Assembly: GCA_025175895.1 (NCBI GenBank) | Contig: CM045989.1 | Coordinates: forward strand, 132,817,272-132,881,271 | Direction of reading: 5' to 3' | Length of the DNA: 64,000 nt | DNA from: Wurfbainia villosa | Taxonomy: Eukaryota > Streptophyta > Magnoliopsida > Zingiberales > Zingiberaceae | Part shown: positions 11,779 to 25,500 of the stretch, in pieces | How the letters are laid out: each line of letters starts with the position of its first letter | How positions within the stretch are numbered: the stretch's first letter is position 1 | Notes under the pieces: generated by a model | What the model saw: only the letters and a program-made list of their open reading frames with translations | Told to the model about the DNA's origin: nothing | Databases searched by the model: none | Made by a program: the position numbers and the translations under genes

Positions 11779-14700
11779 TTCTCCCCTACTTAATAAAAAT
11801 TTGGTCCCCAAATTTCATACTAAAATGCAAAAATTACTTCAAGCATGTTTCCGAAAGGACCACATACATTCCTCAAGTGAACAGATGAGGGTATCGAGCT
11901 CGGGTAGTATCTTCCAGCTCCCACATAGCCTCCTCATCGATATGATGTTATCATCCAACCGTTACGAGTCGGATGGTTTTGTTCCGCAACTAACGCTCCT
12001 TGCGACCAAGAATCCGCACTGGAATATCCTCATAGGTCACATTAGACTAAGGTGGGATTGGTACCTCCTTCAGAACATGATCAGAATGCGATACGTATTC
12101 CCTCAACATAGAAACATGAAATACATTGTGAACACCTATAAGTGTCGGAGGTAAAGCCAACCGGTATGCTATACCCCCAATCCACTCTAATATCATAAAT
12201 GGATCAATATAGTGTGGAGCTAACTTTTCCTTTCAACCTAAATCGTTTCACCCCTTTCATGGGTGAAACACGCAGAAATACCTATTCCCCAACTGAGAAT
12301 TCCAAAGGCGTTCACCTCCGATTTGCGTAACTCTTTTGTCAATCCTGTGCCTCTAATAACCATCATCTGATGACGTGCACCAACTCTGCATCATGTTGGA
12401 TACTCGGTCGCCCCAATTGCTGTCGTTCCCTGACTTCCTCCCACAACACGGGAGATCTACAGGGTCTATCGTATATGGCCTCAGAAGGGAGCCATCTGAA
12501 TATAAGAGTGATAAATGTTATTATAGGCAAATTCCACCAAAGGAATGTGATTCTCCCAACCACCTCCATAATCCAGGACACAAGATCTTAATAGATCCTC
12601 TAGAGTCTGAATGTTATGCACAGACTATTTATATGTCTGTGAATGAAATGTTGTACTGAGTCGAAGCTCTATGCCCATAGTTTGCTGTTGACTCTACCAA
12701 CATCGTGAGGTAATTTGTGGGTCTCTATCAGATATGATAGTCAAAGGTACTCAAAGGTGACCTGCGTGAGGGCACCAAATATGATAATCTTCGGCAGTAC
12801 AACCCTGTCAGACGATCCAATGAGGCCGTTCCACAAATAGGAAGGAAATGGACGGATTTGGTTAATCGATCTACAATCACCCAAATCACATCATGTCCTT
12901 TACGGGTTTTGGGCAATCCCGTAACGAAATCCACAGTGATATGCTCCCACTTTCATTCCGGAATCAAAATTTCTTAGAGCAATCCATTGGGTTTCTGATG
13001 ATCAATCTTCACCTGCTGGTATACTAAATATCCAGCAACAAAGTATGCAGTATCTCTCTTCATAATGTTCCCACCAGTATAAACATCTCAAAGATCGGTA
13101 CATCCGAGTACCATCAGGATGCATTGCAAATCCCAAATAATGTGCCTCCTGTAGCAACTCTTTCTTAAGTGGATGCGTATCCAGAATACGTATCCATATT
13201 AGAGACGGAAAATTATTTTCTCACAAGGGAAGTCTATCTACCATCCAAAATCCACTCCATCACACACTCTGTAAGCGCGTGGAAGACTATAGCGACCAAT
13301 CTTGCAAGTTGCAACTGTTCGCGTTCCAGCAACTTTATAGTAGCTACTCGGTAGCTAGTCAAAATCCCAGGAGCATTCCTTCTCCATACATCCACAAATC
13401 AAGATAATGACCACTAAAGTCATGTCATGTATATGACAGCTTGTCTCGCAGTTCCACCGCTGTCTTAAGCTCGAGATACGCCTCATTCAACTGCATCGGG
13501 ATCGCTCCGTTCCTTGGAACAATGCATCTGTGTACAACCTCCTTTTATCCACTCCGAAAGGATTAACTAATACTCGTGTAAAAGTTAACCACCGTCTAGG
13601 TCTTGTAACTGGTTTCACCAGCTTCCGACTAAATAATTTCCATCATCACTTTTGTCAAACAAGTCTGTGGTATAGTAATGCCAAACATTCTATCCACATC
13701 TACAGAATTAACCCAATCCATGCAAGGAAACAACTACGGTGGTCGAGTGCGCAACTCCAACTACCACAATCAATAGTGATCAGGTTACGCAACTCCAACA
13801 ACCACAAACTATCCAATCATGTACATGACACACGATTCTCAAATATAGTGGCGACTAAATCGTTAATTAGTCTAACAACTTAATCAAAACTCATAAAATT
13901 CATACTAAGTATGAAATTGTCGTCTCTACACACCTGCATCTTTTTTACTCAAAATTGATGATATATCAATCATCACCATGACAATGATAATTGTATGACA
14001 CCATGTCACTACAATATCGACACTCTAGTTGTAAATCGACCCTAGAGTATACACAGGTGTCCTTAGTTGATCTAGACAGATCATCTATCCATAACGAAGG
14101 ATATTTACTTTCAACAACTATCGCATTTCATCATCGATAATCGATGCCTAATTTCAAAGGTTCATCCCTCTTTTAACAAAGAGTTCTGGATCCTTCTCAA
14201 GGAGAAATAATGGGATAGATAAATATCCCCTCCAACATCTCCTATAATCGCAACTTAAATTCTTCCCATTTCCATAGTGTTTAGCAACACTGATACCAAC
14301 AAAATTATCCCTCATATGAGGTATTCAATATCGATACTATCTTCGATATCGAAACTATTTCCGCAATCATTTCGATCGCCTACTCCACTTGCCTATGCAA
14401 CAGCAAGGCTAGGAGTTCATCCAAATACTCTCGGATTATTCGGACATCTTAGAGACATAATCATGTCATAATCTCAACCATTTGACCATCAGTAAGGATA
14501 TGTCTACAACAAAAGTATGTCTATCAAAGTCTAAGGGCATCCCTTGACTTCTTAATTGTTGATCCCCATCTCACCTGACGGTAGAGATACCACCGACCCA
14601 CAAGTCGATGTAAAGGACCCTTTTAATCCAAACTTAAAATGTTCTAGACAAGGATACCTGTAAACGATAAGTATCCCTCAACATATTAACCCAGAGGGTA

Positions 14701-16570
14701 CTAGAGTAATACCCTGAACGATCAATTATCTGTCAATCCGATCCAAAGGCTCCCCGCAGGTCTCGGCCTTTCTCCGAAAAGAACCAGATCATATCCAACA
14801 GTCCGCGACAAAGCGGTCGCATTTCTGCGATGAATGACCCGAGGATTTTCCCTAGATCATCTGATCCCATCACTTAATCCTACGAGCTGCAACTGTAGGA
14901 TACCGAATAGATACGACCATCGTTGTATACTCTCTCCTCTGTACTAAGCAAATCACATCTGGGGGTAACTGTTGTTGCTGTCTGCATGAGTCTTCTACGA
15001 TGTCTTCTGCTGGTACTGTTGCGTAAATCACTTCCCTTGAAGGGAAGTATCACGAAACTCCAACCACGCCTGAGGTAGTAGGTTGCTGTTGATGAGATAA
15101 CCCAATCTTCTGTGTTGATCTCTTCTGTCGAGACGGTGCATCATCCTCCCGGAACACCATTGATAGTCTTCAACTGAGTCTTCAAAGTATACATCCTCAA
15201 CTGTACTGGTTGCTCACAATAGCAATGGATGAACTGATCCAACGGATAATCTGACTTCGCATCCGCACTGCACGCACATAATTCCTTTGGAGTCTTTATT
15301 TTGATTTCGCTGATGTGCACGAGAACATCTTGATGATCTACGGTTGGTCTTCTATAATCAGAAAATAGCTCAAAGCCTATGACTCTAATCTTGCTCCCTT
15401 TATCCAACAGTCAGAGACTTCTGACCCAAATAAGTTAACCTGCACTATCTACTTATCGATCTCCAACTCTTAAACACTTGTACGGAGTTATTTCTAAACT
15501 CCTGGCTCAATCCACGTCTTCCCGCAAGATCTGATAGAAGATTCAGTCATCTTAATCCAATAGTGAGCCAACAACCATGGGTGGCTTAAAACATCCATTC
15601 ATCTTCTTGAGCTATTAGGTGAGCATAACTCTGCAAGTCTAACGACTCTGCATGATATTCTCGTTATCGATGATCACCCTACTTGAAGCTCAAGACTTCC
15701 CTACAATGTGTCACTGAAAGTGACGTGGGAAAATACTCTCTTTCAACATCACTAAACCATTATCAAGTGATATATCATTCCCCGAATGTTATTTTCTGCA
15801 TTTACCACCAAATACCGGCTAGATCCCGATAATGGTATGCAAATAACTCTATTTTCTCTGTATAACCCAAGTTAAGTATTCAAAAGTACCCTCAAAGTTA
15901 TACAACCCAATACGAACAACTTAGGGTCAAAATCCCTATGAAACACCATATACTAATCCTCCATTATCTGTATCAATAATAGTATACAAGTCTGTTCATT
16001 ACCCACAGGTAATGATTTGACTAGCATCGTTAGTGAAAATCTCTAAGACTGTAGTCTCTGATTTCCACAAGAAATGTGACTACTAACCCCTGCTTTCCGA
16101 CTCGGTATCAATCGGCTCTCAAAGGAAATTCACCTTTTCGATGGTAGGTCCAAGACACACAGACTCAACAGGTTGTTCCCGTGGTCAATTTATACCACGG
16201 TTACGAACAATAACCATCACACTATAGGTTATTCCCTATTTAAACACTAAAAACATAGCCAACAAAACTGGGAGTATAAACTCTATCGGCAACTCCGGTT
16301 GGTCGCCACGGTGGGCGACTTCTACAACGAGTCTGTACAGGTATAATAACTCTAACTGTATACACTTGTTAATCAAGTCCAGATAAGTATCCAACTAGAA
16401 AATAAGTCATCAGGAATACTTACTTCGTGCTGCTTGGAGCTCAGGCCGCTGTCACATCTCATCTCAAAAAAATCAAAACCAAAACAAATCGACTCCCGAG
16501 AATCCAAGACTCAGCACAAAAACAACATTGTATGACATCGCAGAACCTAGGGCTCTGATACCACTAAAGT
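11779..16570 (-). pseudogene. Degraded Ty3/gypsy gag-pol, gypsy A
   Basis: Reading on the minus strand from the right, a gag-like region (about 16500-14900) is unreadable in detail. RT follows at about 14190-14090 (ELFVKRG, then GIDYR after a frameshift). An RNase H start lies near 13540-13490. An integrase piece at 12934-12728 reads MDFVTGLPKTRKGHDVIWVIVDRLTKS (shown in two parts: MDFVTGLPKTRKGHD and VIWVIVDRLTKS). A chromodomain-like end near 11900 is not clear. Many stops and indels exclude function. The order matches element 1 and places it in the same chromovirus-like group. Confidence 0.78.
16552..16563 (-). other. Primer binding site, gypsy A
   Basis: GCTCTGATACCA is the reverse complement of TGGTATCAGAGC, the usual initiator-Met tRNA primer site. 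It lies 7 bases from the right LTR, as expected for a minus-strand element. Confidence 0.85.
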
Positions 16571-17337
16571 TTTCATGCTCCGAGAGTATACCGTGTCGAA
16601 AAGCAAATGGAAAACATCTCCCCTGTACGTGGCAACATCTCGTGTTAATACAAGGCCCGTAGGCCCACAATAACAATAACATATACAAATAAAAACATAA
16701 CAACATAACGAAACACAGCGGAAATTAATACAACGACATACCCATAACCACACATATACAATACAACCACACACCATGTATATCGGTATGACTAACACCA
16801 GAACATGAAGAAAACCTCGTCAAAACCCGCACCAACATGTGCATACATCACATAACACATAACACCATGAAAACTCAGAATACATAACAAGACATACGAA
16901 AAACTCAAAAACCCGGACTCTCAGAGTTGAGATGAGACGATGCCAGCTAGTCGTGTTCCAAGTCCATCACGAAGTCGGCTACCTGTTACCTGGGCGACAG
17001 AGAAACCTAGGGTCCGTAGTGGTGAGTAAAACTCAGCAGGTAATAGGAAAATATGTATATATCCATATCACATGTAATTCGATAGAAAAATCTACAGGTA
17101 TATCAGGTAACACTAACATGATAACATATCCATGTATATACCCTCTAACCAAAAGCCAATATAAAATGTAGACATACCTGAACGTCTGCTACGCTATACC
17201 TATCCAACCTGAGCACATATCCACAATATATACATATACAAGAAGTCTGCTCTAAACCATATAATGACATAAATACAGGTCAAAGAATGCAATAGACAAT
17301 CCAACAACTATATAGATATCCTACACGATCGTATAAG
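16571..17337 (-). repeat. Right LTR of gypsy A, cut off by the duplication joint
   Basis: It starts TTTCATGCTCCGAGAG (the terminal TG has become TT; copy B keeps TGTCATGC). Only the first 767 bp are present, because the tandem duplication breakpoint falls at 17337. Confidence 0.85.
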
Positions 17338-17736
17338 TTGTCATACCCCCCCCCCCCTCGTCGTGATAGTTTATTAGTTGTTTGAGTTATGGTTTTGGAT
17401 GTTGTATAGAAGATATGTTTATGTCCTAATGTTTTGGTTATGTACTTGTGGAAGTTTAGAGATATTTGTTGAGTCCTTATGGACTATTCGATTGGTTTGG
17501 TTGTATGTTCCTGCTCAGATGGCAGAAGGGATAGATCTCGATGTTTTAGATCTTTTGTTTATTTTGGTTGATGGCCTGAAGCCGCATATTATGTATAGTG
17601 TATAGTGGTATGTTCCGGTCGTGTTGACCGATGTATAGTGGCCGTGTAGGCCTTGTATGCAAGATTGATATTGTCACCCGTACATGGGAGATGCTGCTGG
17701 ATTTTCGTCTGGCGAGGACTCCCCCGGGGCGTGACA
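17338..17736 (+). repeat. Tail of element 1 LTR (copy B)
   Basis: This duplicates 6456-6852, from TTGTCATACCCC to GGGGCGTGACA. It is a displaced LTR fragment without its own element. Confidence 0.88.
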
Positions 17737-18565
17737 TATATTATTATTTTTATAGTTACAATATGTTTCATATATTGTTCTTTGATTTGACAATTAAACC
17801 AAAAAAATGGTTTTGAACTTAATTTGTATAAATTAACCTGTCTACATATCCTTTTGGGTATAAATGAATCAAAACCTTTGTAGTAGACTTACTATTTGAA
17901 TATATGTCCCCTTATCTTAATTTAATCTGAAATATTGTTAGAGGTAGTGGTTGATGTGTCTTCAGCTGTAAGGTCATATAAGTCTTCATTATTCTTTTTC
18001 ATTATCTCTTATTGCCTAAGATCTGCTCTACACCAATCATCCAAATAGATTTGTATCTCAAGTGATTCTAGAGGTCATACATAATCTAATATTATCCAAA
18101 ATATTTCTCCTCGTACTAAATGCTTCTTCAATCGCCACAGTTGAGACAAGAGTTGCTAAAATTTATTTAGCAATTTGTGATAATATAGAAAAATTATTTG
18201 CATGCTCTTTCCACCATTTAAGAATTGAAAATTTTAAAAGATAGATAGACACTAAACTAAAAAAAAAAAATTGTTAGATATAAATCAATTTCAAATATAA
18301 TATTTGAATCGCTTGGTTTCTTTTTGCCTTTGAAATAATAGTTGTTCTTCCTTACTCGTTTTAGAAAATTCTCTAATATTTATAGATTTGAAAGATTGTT
18401 GAGTATAATTATTAAATGTCACACTAAATTCAACATATATATCAAAAATTAATTTTCTAATATAATTTATTTTTTGTGCAATATAGTAATTATTTATTTC
18501 TAAATTTTCAATATAAAATATTATATAATCAAATAAACCATCTAATTTATATCTAGGATCAAAAT
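17737..18565 (-). pseudogene. hAT transposase C-terminal remnant (copy B)
   Basis: The reverse strand at about 18240-18060 gives ILKWWKEHANNFSILSQIAK, one stop, then ILATLVSTVAIEEAFSTRRN, a good match to the hAT dimerisation domain (the ILAxxVSTVAxExAFST core). It ends at 18565 where the copia LTR begins. Its upstream part is found on the far side of that insertion at 48358. No terminal inverted repeat could be fixed at the 3' end, which abuts the element 1 LTR. Confidence 0.8.
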
Positions 18566-19092
18566 TGTTGGATCGATTTGAGCGCTAGAGGGGGGTGAAT
18601 AGCGCAAAACAATTTTTCGAATTCCTTCGATTAAGAAAAAAGTGCGTAGCGGAAAAGTAAATAGAACACTTTTGTTTTTACTTAGTTCACAACCTTCGGC
18701 TGCTAATCCAAGGCTCTAACGGTCTTAGACTATGTACGAAGGGCAAATCACTAAAATACTCCTCCTCGTTGGAGCTAGGAGTAAGCGAATACAAGAAAAA
18801 GCAAAATCTCGAGGTAGAGGGACACTCCCCCTCTCCTCGTTATGATAAAAAGCTCCGAGACAAAAAAGACTAATACAAGAATTTAAAATAGACAAACTAA
18901 ATTAATCTTGTACCGATGAAAGAAGAATGAGAACTCAAGCTTTGCTCGTCGGAGTATTAGAACTTCATCGTCGTAGAGTCGTCGGAGAGTCGCGAGGCTT
19001 TTTGATGATGAAAATGGTGTGGAGAACCCCTTCTTTTATAGCCTTGAGAAACCCTAATCGTTGAGATGAAGTTTCATGAGGTGATGCCACCT
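18566..19092 (-). repeat. Left LTR of copia element, first half
   Basis: It begins TGTTGGATCGATTTGAGCGC and runs to CACCT (19088-19092), the target copy before gypsy B. The second half resumes at 37492. Joined, the LTR is about 1.04 kb, against 1.09 kb for the uninterrupted right LTR at 47272-48357, which reads straight across the site (..GATGACACCTAGCCC..). Confidence 0.9.
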
Positions 19093-19989
19093 TGTCACGC
19101 CCCGAGAGTATGTCGTGCCGAAAAGCAAACGGACAACATCTCCCCTGTACGTGGCAACATCTCGTGTTAATACAAGGCTCGTAGGCCCACAATAACAATA
19201 ACATATACAAATAAAAACATAACAACATAACGAAACACAACGGAAACTAATACAATGACATACCCATAACCACACATATACAATACAACCACACACCATG
19301 CATACCGGTATGACTAACACCAGAACATGAAGAAAACCTCGTTAAAACCCGCACTAACATGTGCGTACATCACATAACACATAACACCATGAAAACTCAG
19401 AATACATAACAAGACATACGAAAAACTCAAAAACCTGGACTCTCGGAGTTGAGATGAGATGATGCCAGCCAGCCGTGCTCCAAGTCCATCACGAAGTCGG
19501 CTACCTGTTACCTGGGCGATAGAAAAACCCAGGGTCCATGGTGGTGAGTAAAACTCAGCAGGAAATAGAAAAATATGTATATATCCATATCACATGTAAT
19601 TCGATAGAAAAATCTATAGGTATATCAGGTAACACTAACATGATAACATATCCATGTATATACCTTCTAACCAAAAGCCAATATAAAATGCAGACATACC
19701 TGAACGTCTGCTATGCTACACCTATCCAACCTTAGCACATATCCACAATATATACATATACAGGAAGTCTGCTCTAAACCATATAACGACATAAATACAG
19801 GTCAAAGAATGCAATAGACAATCCAACAACTATACAGGTATCCTACACGACCGTATAAGCGATGCAGGTAACATATATGAAGATGATGTACAACCAAATA
19901 CAATAAGCATAGTACAATCAAATGCAACATCACAATAAGCATATATATATATAGACTGCATCTATATATGTATACTAATCACAATCATC

Positions 19990-20021
<32 letters not shown>

Positions 20022-22551
20022 CATACATGCATATATGTATATATATGGCAATATGCAAAAATGTCATAAGTCTCGGCAATGCAGTATGCATGGTCATGTC
20101 AGCTCACCCTAAAGCTACCATGATCCCAGTGTGGCCTCGGTGGCTCGAGCATGACAACTGTCCCAACTCAACACCAACCACTACTCTCGAGTGGCCGAGT
20201 GGGTAGTATGATCGAGTAGCATATAAGCGTGAAGAGCAAGCTACACGATGGGGGTCCCTGCTGTTGGCCACTCCGACAGTCACTATCCATGAGTGGTCGA
20301 GTGCCATACACGCAGGACTACGACACGCAAATCTCACTACCACCGTCTATAGTGGTAGAGTGTGGCACCACAATGCTCACCACACCTGCATTCTTACTCC
20401 TTGAGTAATTGGAGGCGAGGATGACTCTCAACCACAAGGGAGACCACGTCGCCAGCATGCATGCAAATGTCATGAATGCTTTGTCACATAAATAGACATC
20501 CACCATAGACTCTCTATTCTACAGAGAGTCATACTAATCATATCAACGCACTCTCTATCCTGCAGAGTCGTGACTAATCGATCATAACACTCTCTATCCT
20601 GTAGAGAGTCATACCAATCTAATCGACGCACTCTCTATCCTGCAGAGAGTCATACTCAACTGATGGACGCACTCTCTATCCTGTAGAGAGTCATACTCAT
20701 CTGATCGATGCACTCTCTATCCTGTAGAGAGTCATACTCATCTGATCGACGCACTCTCTATCCTGTAGAGAGTCGAACTCAAACTGATTATATCAAGCTA
20801 GGACCATCGGTCCGTAGTGACACACTAAATACCATTCACCTGACCATTTATACAATACATGGTCGGTGGTAAACATGTAACCTAAGGGTACTAGAATTAA
20901 TCCTAGGTTCAAGACATTATCTACCTACGGATGACCTTTTTTCCCCAATTTACAGTCAGGTTGTCATCCGGACTTTACTATTTGCACTTAACTAAACAAA
21001 CTCTAGGTTACTTACATCACCTATATATATAACTCCTAATCATGATAAAATCAAACATGATAGCAGCAATGGAGTTAACAGCCAAAGATAAAGTATCAAG
21101 CGCAAGAGTAAATAAGAATAGAGTCAAGGTAACATGATCATATAAGATGATCATGCATCTAAATCTGCATGCATTAAAACTACCTGACCAGGGTAGAAAT
21201 TATCCATCTGTTTTGACGAATTGTCTGAGAATACAAGTAGTCTTCACGTCCGTGAACCTGCCTTATATCAGAGTCTTCATTACCAAGCCTAGCTCTCTCG
21301 ACCCAACTTCCTGATCCAATTTGAGTCCACTGCCAACTGAACTTACAAGAAAAACTCCATTCCTTTAATCCTCACAACCTGTAAACATAGAAGTCATAAG
21401 TTTCCCATTGGTTGATCCATACATAGATTATCTAGTGCAATAGTAGGAACCATTGGAATTACCATAACATGAGTGGAAATGCTAGGGCACGGATGATTGA
21501 TTCACCAATTCAAGGCCTCAAACCACCCCGCTCAATTGTGATAATGTTTCCCCAACTGCAACACAGAACAACCAAGCACACCTAAACAGATTACAGGTTT
21601 ACAGATCTAATCATAGCTGACCTCTATTGTGGGGAAGATGGCAAAGGATGGGAGGCTGGCGATGACCTGTGCTGTGATAGAAGATGACCGGCAAGCAATT
21701 GATGCAGGTTGTGATCAAAGATCTGAGAGACAACGAGATGGGAGAGAGCCTGATGATCAGAGGAAAAACGGAGACAACCGATCCAACTCTCAACGAGAAC
21801 GAGCTCACTGTGGAACCCCTGGTAGAGACATTGATCGATGCCAACGATGGTGGTATCACTGTGCTCGCGAAATCCCCAACTGCTCGGGTCGAGATCTCTG
21901 ATGAAGCGGCGGCGAAAGCGGTGACGACGACGCAACAGAGGGGCAGCAAACGATTCGGTAGAGACAACTCCTAAATCCGACAGCGTGAACCCCTGTCGCT
22001 CCCTAGCTCTTGAGATCAAGGATGCCCGCCGAACCCAAACGTCGATCCTCCCTTCCCGCTTGCTCTCCCACCGGAAGGAGTCGTCGGCAGCGACCGTTCG
22101 GCAAGGAAGAGGTGCGGAGGTCGTGATAGCGGCGACGCCGCGCGGTGATGGCCGCAGTTTACGGCAACCGACTACCGGGAGAGGGGCGCGCGCGGTGGCG
22201 TGAGAAGTCGGGCAGAGGTCGCAGCCCGTACGCGCGCGTGCGTGGAAGAAGACGATGGTGAGGAGGCGGCGAAGTTGTAGCGTCGACCAACGATCGGGAG
22301 GGAGAAGAATCGACAGAGAAGGTGCGATTGGGAGAGGGAAGAAACCGAAGGAAAGGAATCGGCGTGCGTGCAGTGAGGAAACGGAAGAAAGGGGAGTTAA
22401 GGCAAAAGCGAATCGGGTAAGAAAAATCCAGGTCGGGTCTTTACCCTATAAAACCAGACCTAGACTCTATTAACCCCTATCCGTTAAAACCTAGATTAGG
22501 TTTTAATTAAAGTCCTAACTTTGAATGATTTTTTTTTCGCCGTATCTTACA
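19093..22551 (-). repeat. Left LTR of gypsy B
   Basis: It is the duplicate of the gypsy A left LTR, 3.46 kb. It includes a short TA tract at about 19989-20020, a hairpin array at 20508-20793 and the GC-rich block at 21620-22400, where it differs from copy A by many small indels and CTG/TCG-type changes. Confidence 0.87.
20508..20793. repeat. Hairpin-unit tandem array (gypsy B left LTR)
   Basis: It has seven units equivalent to 9731-10020. The second unit has lost part of one stem (TGCAGAGTCGTGACTAATCG), which also shows a CTG-to-TCG difference from copy A. Confidence 0.85.
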
Positions 22552-25500
22552 TTCTCCCCTACTTAATAAAAATTTGGTCCCCAAATTTCATACTAAAATG
22601 CAAAAATTACTTCAAGCATGTTTCCGAAAGGACCACATACATTCCTCAAGTGAACAGATGAGGGTATCGAGCTCGGGTAGTATCTTCCAGCTCCCACATA
22701 GCCTCCTCATCGATATGATGTTATCATCCAACCGTTACGAGTCGGATGGTTTTGTTCCGCAACTAACGCTCCTTGCAACCAAGAATCCGCACTGGAATAT
22801 CCTCATAGGTCACATTAGACTAAGGTGGGATTGGTACCTCCTTCAGAACATGATCAGAATGCGATACGTATTCCCTCAACATAGAAACATGAAATACATT
22901 GTGAACACCTATAAGTGTCGGAGGTAAAGCCAACCGGTATGCTATACCCCCAATCCACTCTAATATCATAAATGGATCAATATAGTGTGGAGCTAACTTT
23001 TCCTTTCAACCTAAATTGTTTCACCCCTTTCATGGGTGAAACACGCAGAAATACCTATTCCCCAACTGAGAATTCCAAAGGCGTTCACCTCCGATTTGCG
23101 TAACTCTTTTGTCAATCCTGTGCCTCTAATAACCATCATCTGATGACGTGCACCAACTCTGCATCATGTTGGATACTCTACGCCTAATTCTGCCGTTCTC
23201 GACTTCCTCCCACAACACGGGAGATCTACAGGGTCTATCGTATATGGCCCCAGAAGGGAGCCATCTGAATATAAGAGTGATAGATGTTATTATAGGCAAA
23301 TTCCACCAAAGGAATGTGATTCTCCCAACCACCTCCATAATCCAGGACACAAGATCTTAATAGATCCTTTAGAGTCTGAATGTTATGCTCAGACTATTTA
23401 TCTGTCTGTGAATGAAATGTTGTACTGAGTCGAAGCTCTATGCCCATAGTTTGCTGCTGACTCTACCAACATCGCGAGGTAATTTGTGGGTCTCTAACAG
23501 ATATGATAGTCAAAGGTACTCAAAGGTGACCTGCGTGAGGGCACCAAATATGATAATCTTCGACAGTACAACCCTGTCAGACGATCCAATGAGTCCGTTC
23601 CACAAATAGGAAGGAAATGGACGGATTTGGTTAATCGATCCACAATCACCCAAATCGCATCATGTCCTTTACAGGTTTTGGGCAATCCCGTAACGAAATC
23701 CACAGTGATATGCTCCCACTTTCATTCCGGAATCAAAATTTCTTAGAGCAATCCATTGGGTTTCTGATGTTCAATCTTCACCTGCTGGTATACTAAATAT
23801 CCAGCAACAAAGTATGCGGTATCTCTCTTCATAATGTTCCCACCAGTATAAACATCTCAAAGATCGGTACATCCGAGTACCATCAGGATGCATTGCAAAT
23901 CCCAAATAATGTGCCTCCTGTAGCAACTCTTTCTTAAGTGGATGCGTATCCAGAATACGTATCCATATTAGAGACGGAAAATTATTTTCTCACAAGGGAA
24001 GTCTATCTACCATCCAAAATCCACTCCATCACACACTCTGTAAGCGCGTGGAAGACTATAGCGACCAATCTTGCAAGTTGCAACTGTTCGCGTTCCAGCA
24101 ATTTTATAGTAGCTACTCGGTAGCTAGTCAAAATCCCATGAGCATTCCTTCTCCATACATCAACAAATCAAGATAATGACCACTAAAGTCATGTCATGTA
24201 TATGACAGCTTGTCTCGCAGTTCCACCGCTGTCTTAAGCTCGAGATACGCCTCATTCAACTGCATCGGGATCGCTCCATTCCTTGGAACAATGCATCTGT
24301 GTACAACCTCCTTTTATCCACTCCGAAAGGATTAATTAATACTCGTGTAAAAGTTAACCACCGTCTAGGTCTTGTAACTGGTTTCACCAGCTTCCGACTA
24401 AATGATTTCCATCATCACTTTTGTCAAACAAGTCTGTGGTATAGTAATGCCAAACATTCTATCCACATCTACAGAATTAACCCAATCCATGCAAGGAAAC
24501 AACTACGGTGGTCGAGTGCGCAACTCCAACTACCACAATCAACAGTGGTCAGGTTACGCAACTCCAACAACCACAAACTGATCCAATCATGTACATGATA
24601 CACGATTCTCAAATCTAGTGGCGACTAAATCGTTAATTAGTCTAACAACTTAATCAAAACTCATAAAATTCATACTAAGTATGAAATTGTCGTCTCTACA
24701 CACCTGCATCTTTTTTACTCAAAATTGATGATATATCAATCATCACCAAGACAATGATAATTGTATGACACCATGTCACTACAATATCGACACTCTAGTT
24801 GTAAATCGACCCTAGAGTATACACAGGTGTCCTTAGTTGATCTAGACAGATCATCTATCCATAACGAAGGATATTTACTTTCAACAACTATCGCATTTCA
24901 TCATCGATAATCGATGCCTAATTTCAAAGGTTCATCCCTCTTTTAACAAAGAGTTCTGGATCCTTCTCAAGGAGAAATAATGGGATAGATAAATATCCCC
25001 TCCAACATCTCCTATAATCGCAACTTAAATTCTTCCCATTTCCATAGTGTTTAGCAACACTGATACCAACAAAATTATCCCTCATATGAGGTATTCAATA
25101 TCGATACTATCTTCGATATCGAAACTATTTCCGCAATCATTTCGATCGCCTACTCCACTTGCCTATGCAACAGCAAGGCTAGGAGTTCATCCAAATACTC
25201 TCGGATTATTTGCACATCTTAGAGACATAATCATGTCATAATCTCAACCATTTGACCATCAGTAAGGATATGTCTACAACAAAAGTATGTCTATCAAAGT
25301 CTAAGGGCATCCCTTGACTTCTTAATTGTTGATCCCCATCTCACCTGACGGTAGAGATACCACCGACCCACAAGTCGATGTAAAGGACCCTTTTAATCCA
25401 AACTTAAAATGTTCTAGACAAGGATACATGTAAACGATAAGTATCCCTCAACATATTAACCCAGAGGGTACTAGAGTAATACCCTGAACGATCAATTATC

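Noticed and set aside
16552..16563. tRNA-like GCTCTGATACCA strings as tRNA gene fragments
   Set aside because: Only 12 bases, always beside an LTR; these are primer binding sites, not tRNA genes. No full tRNA cloverleaf was seen in the window.
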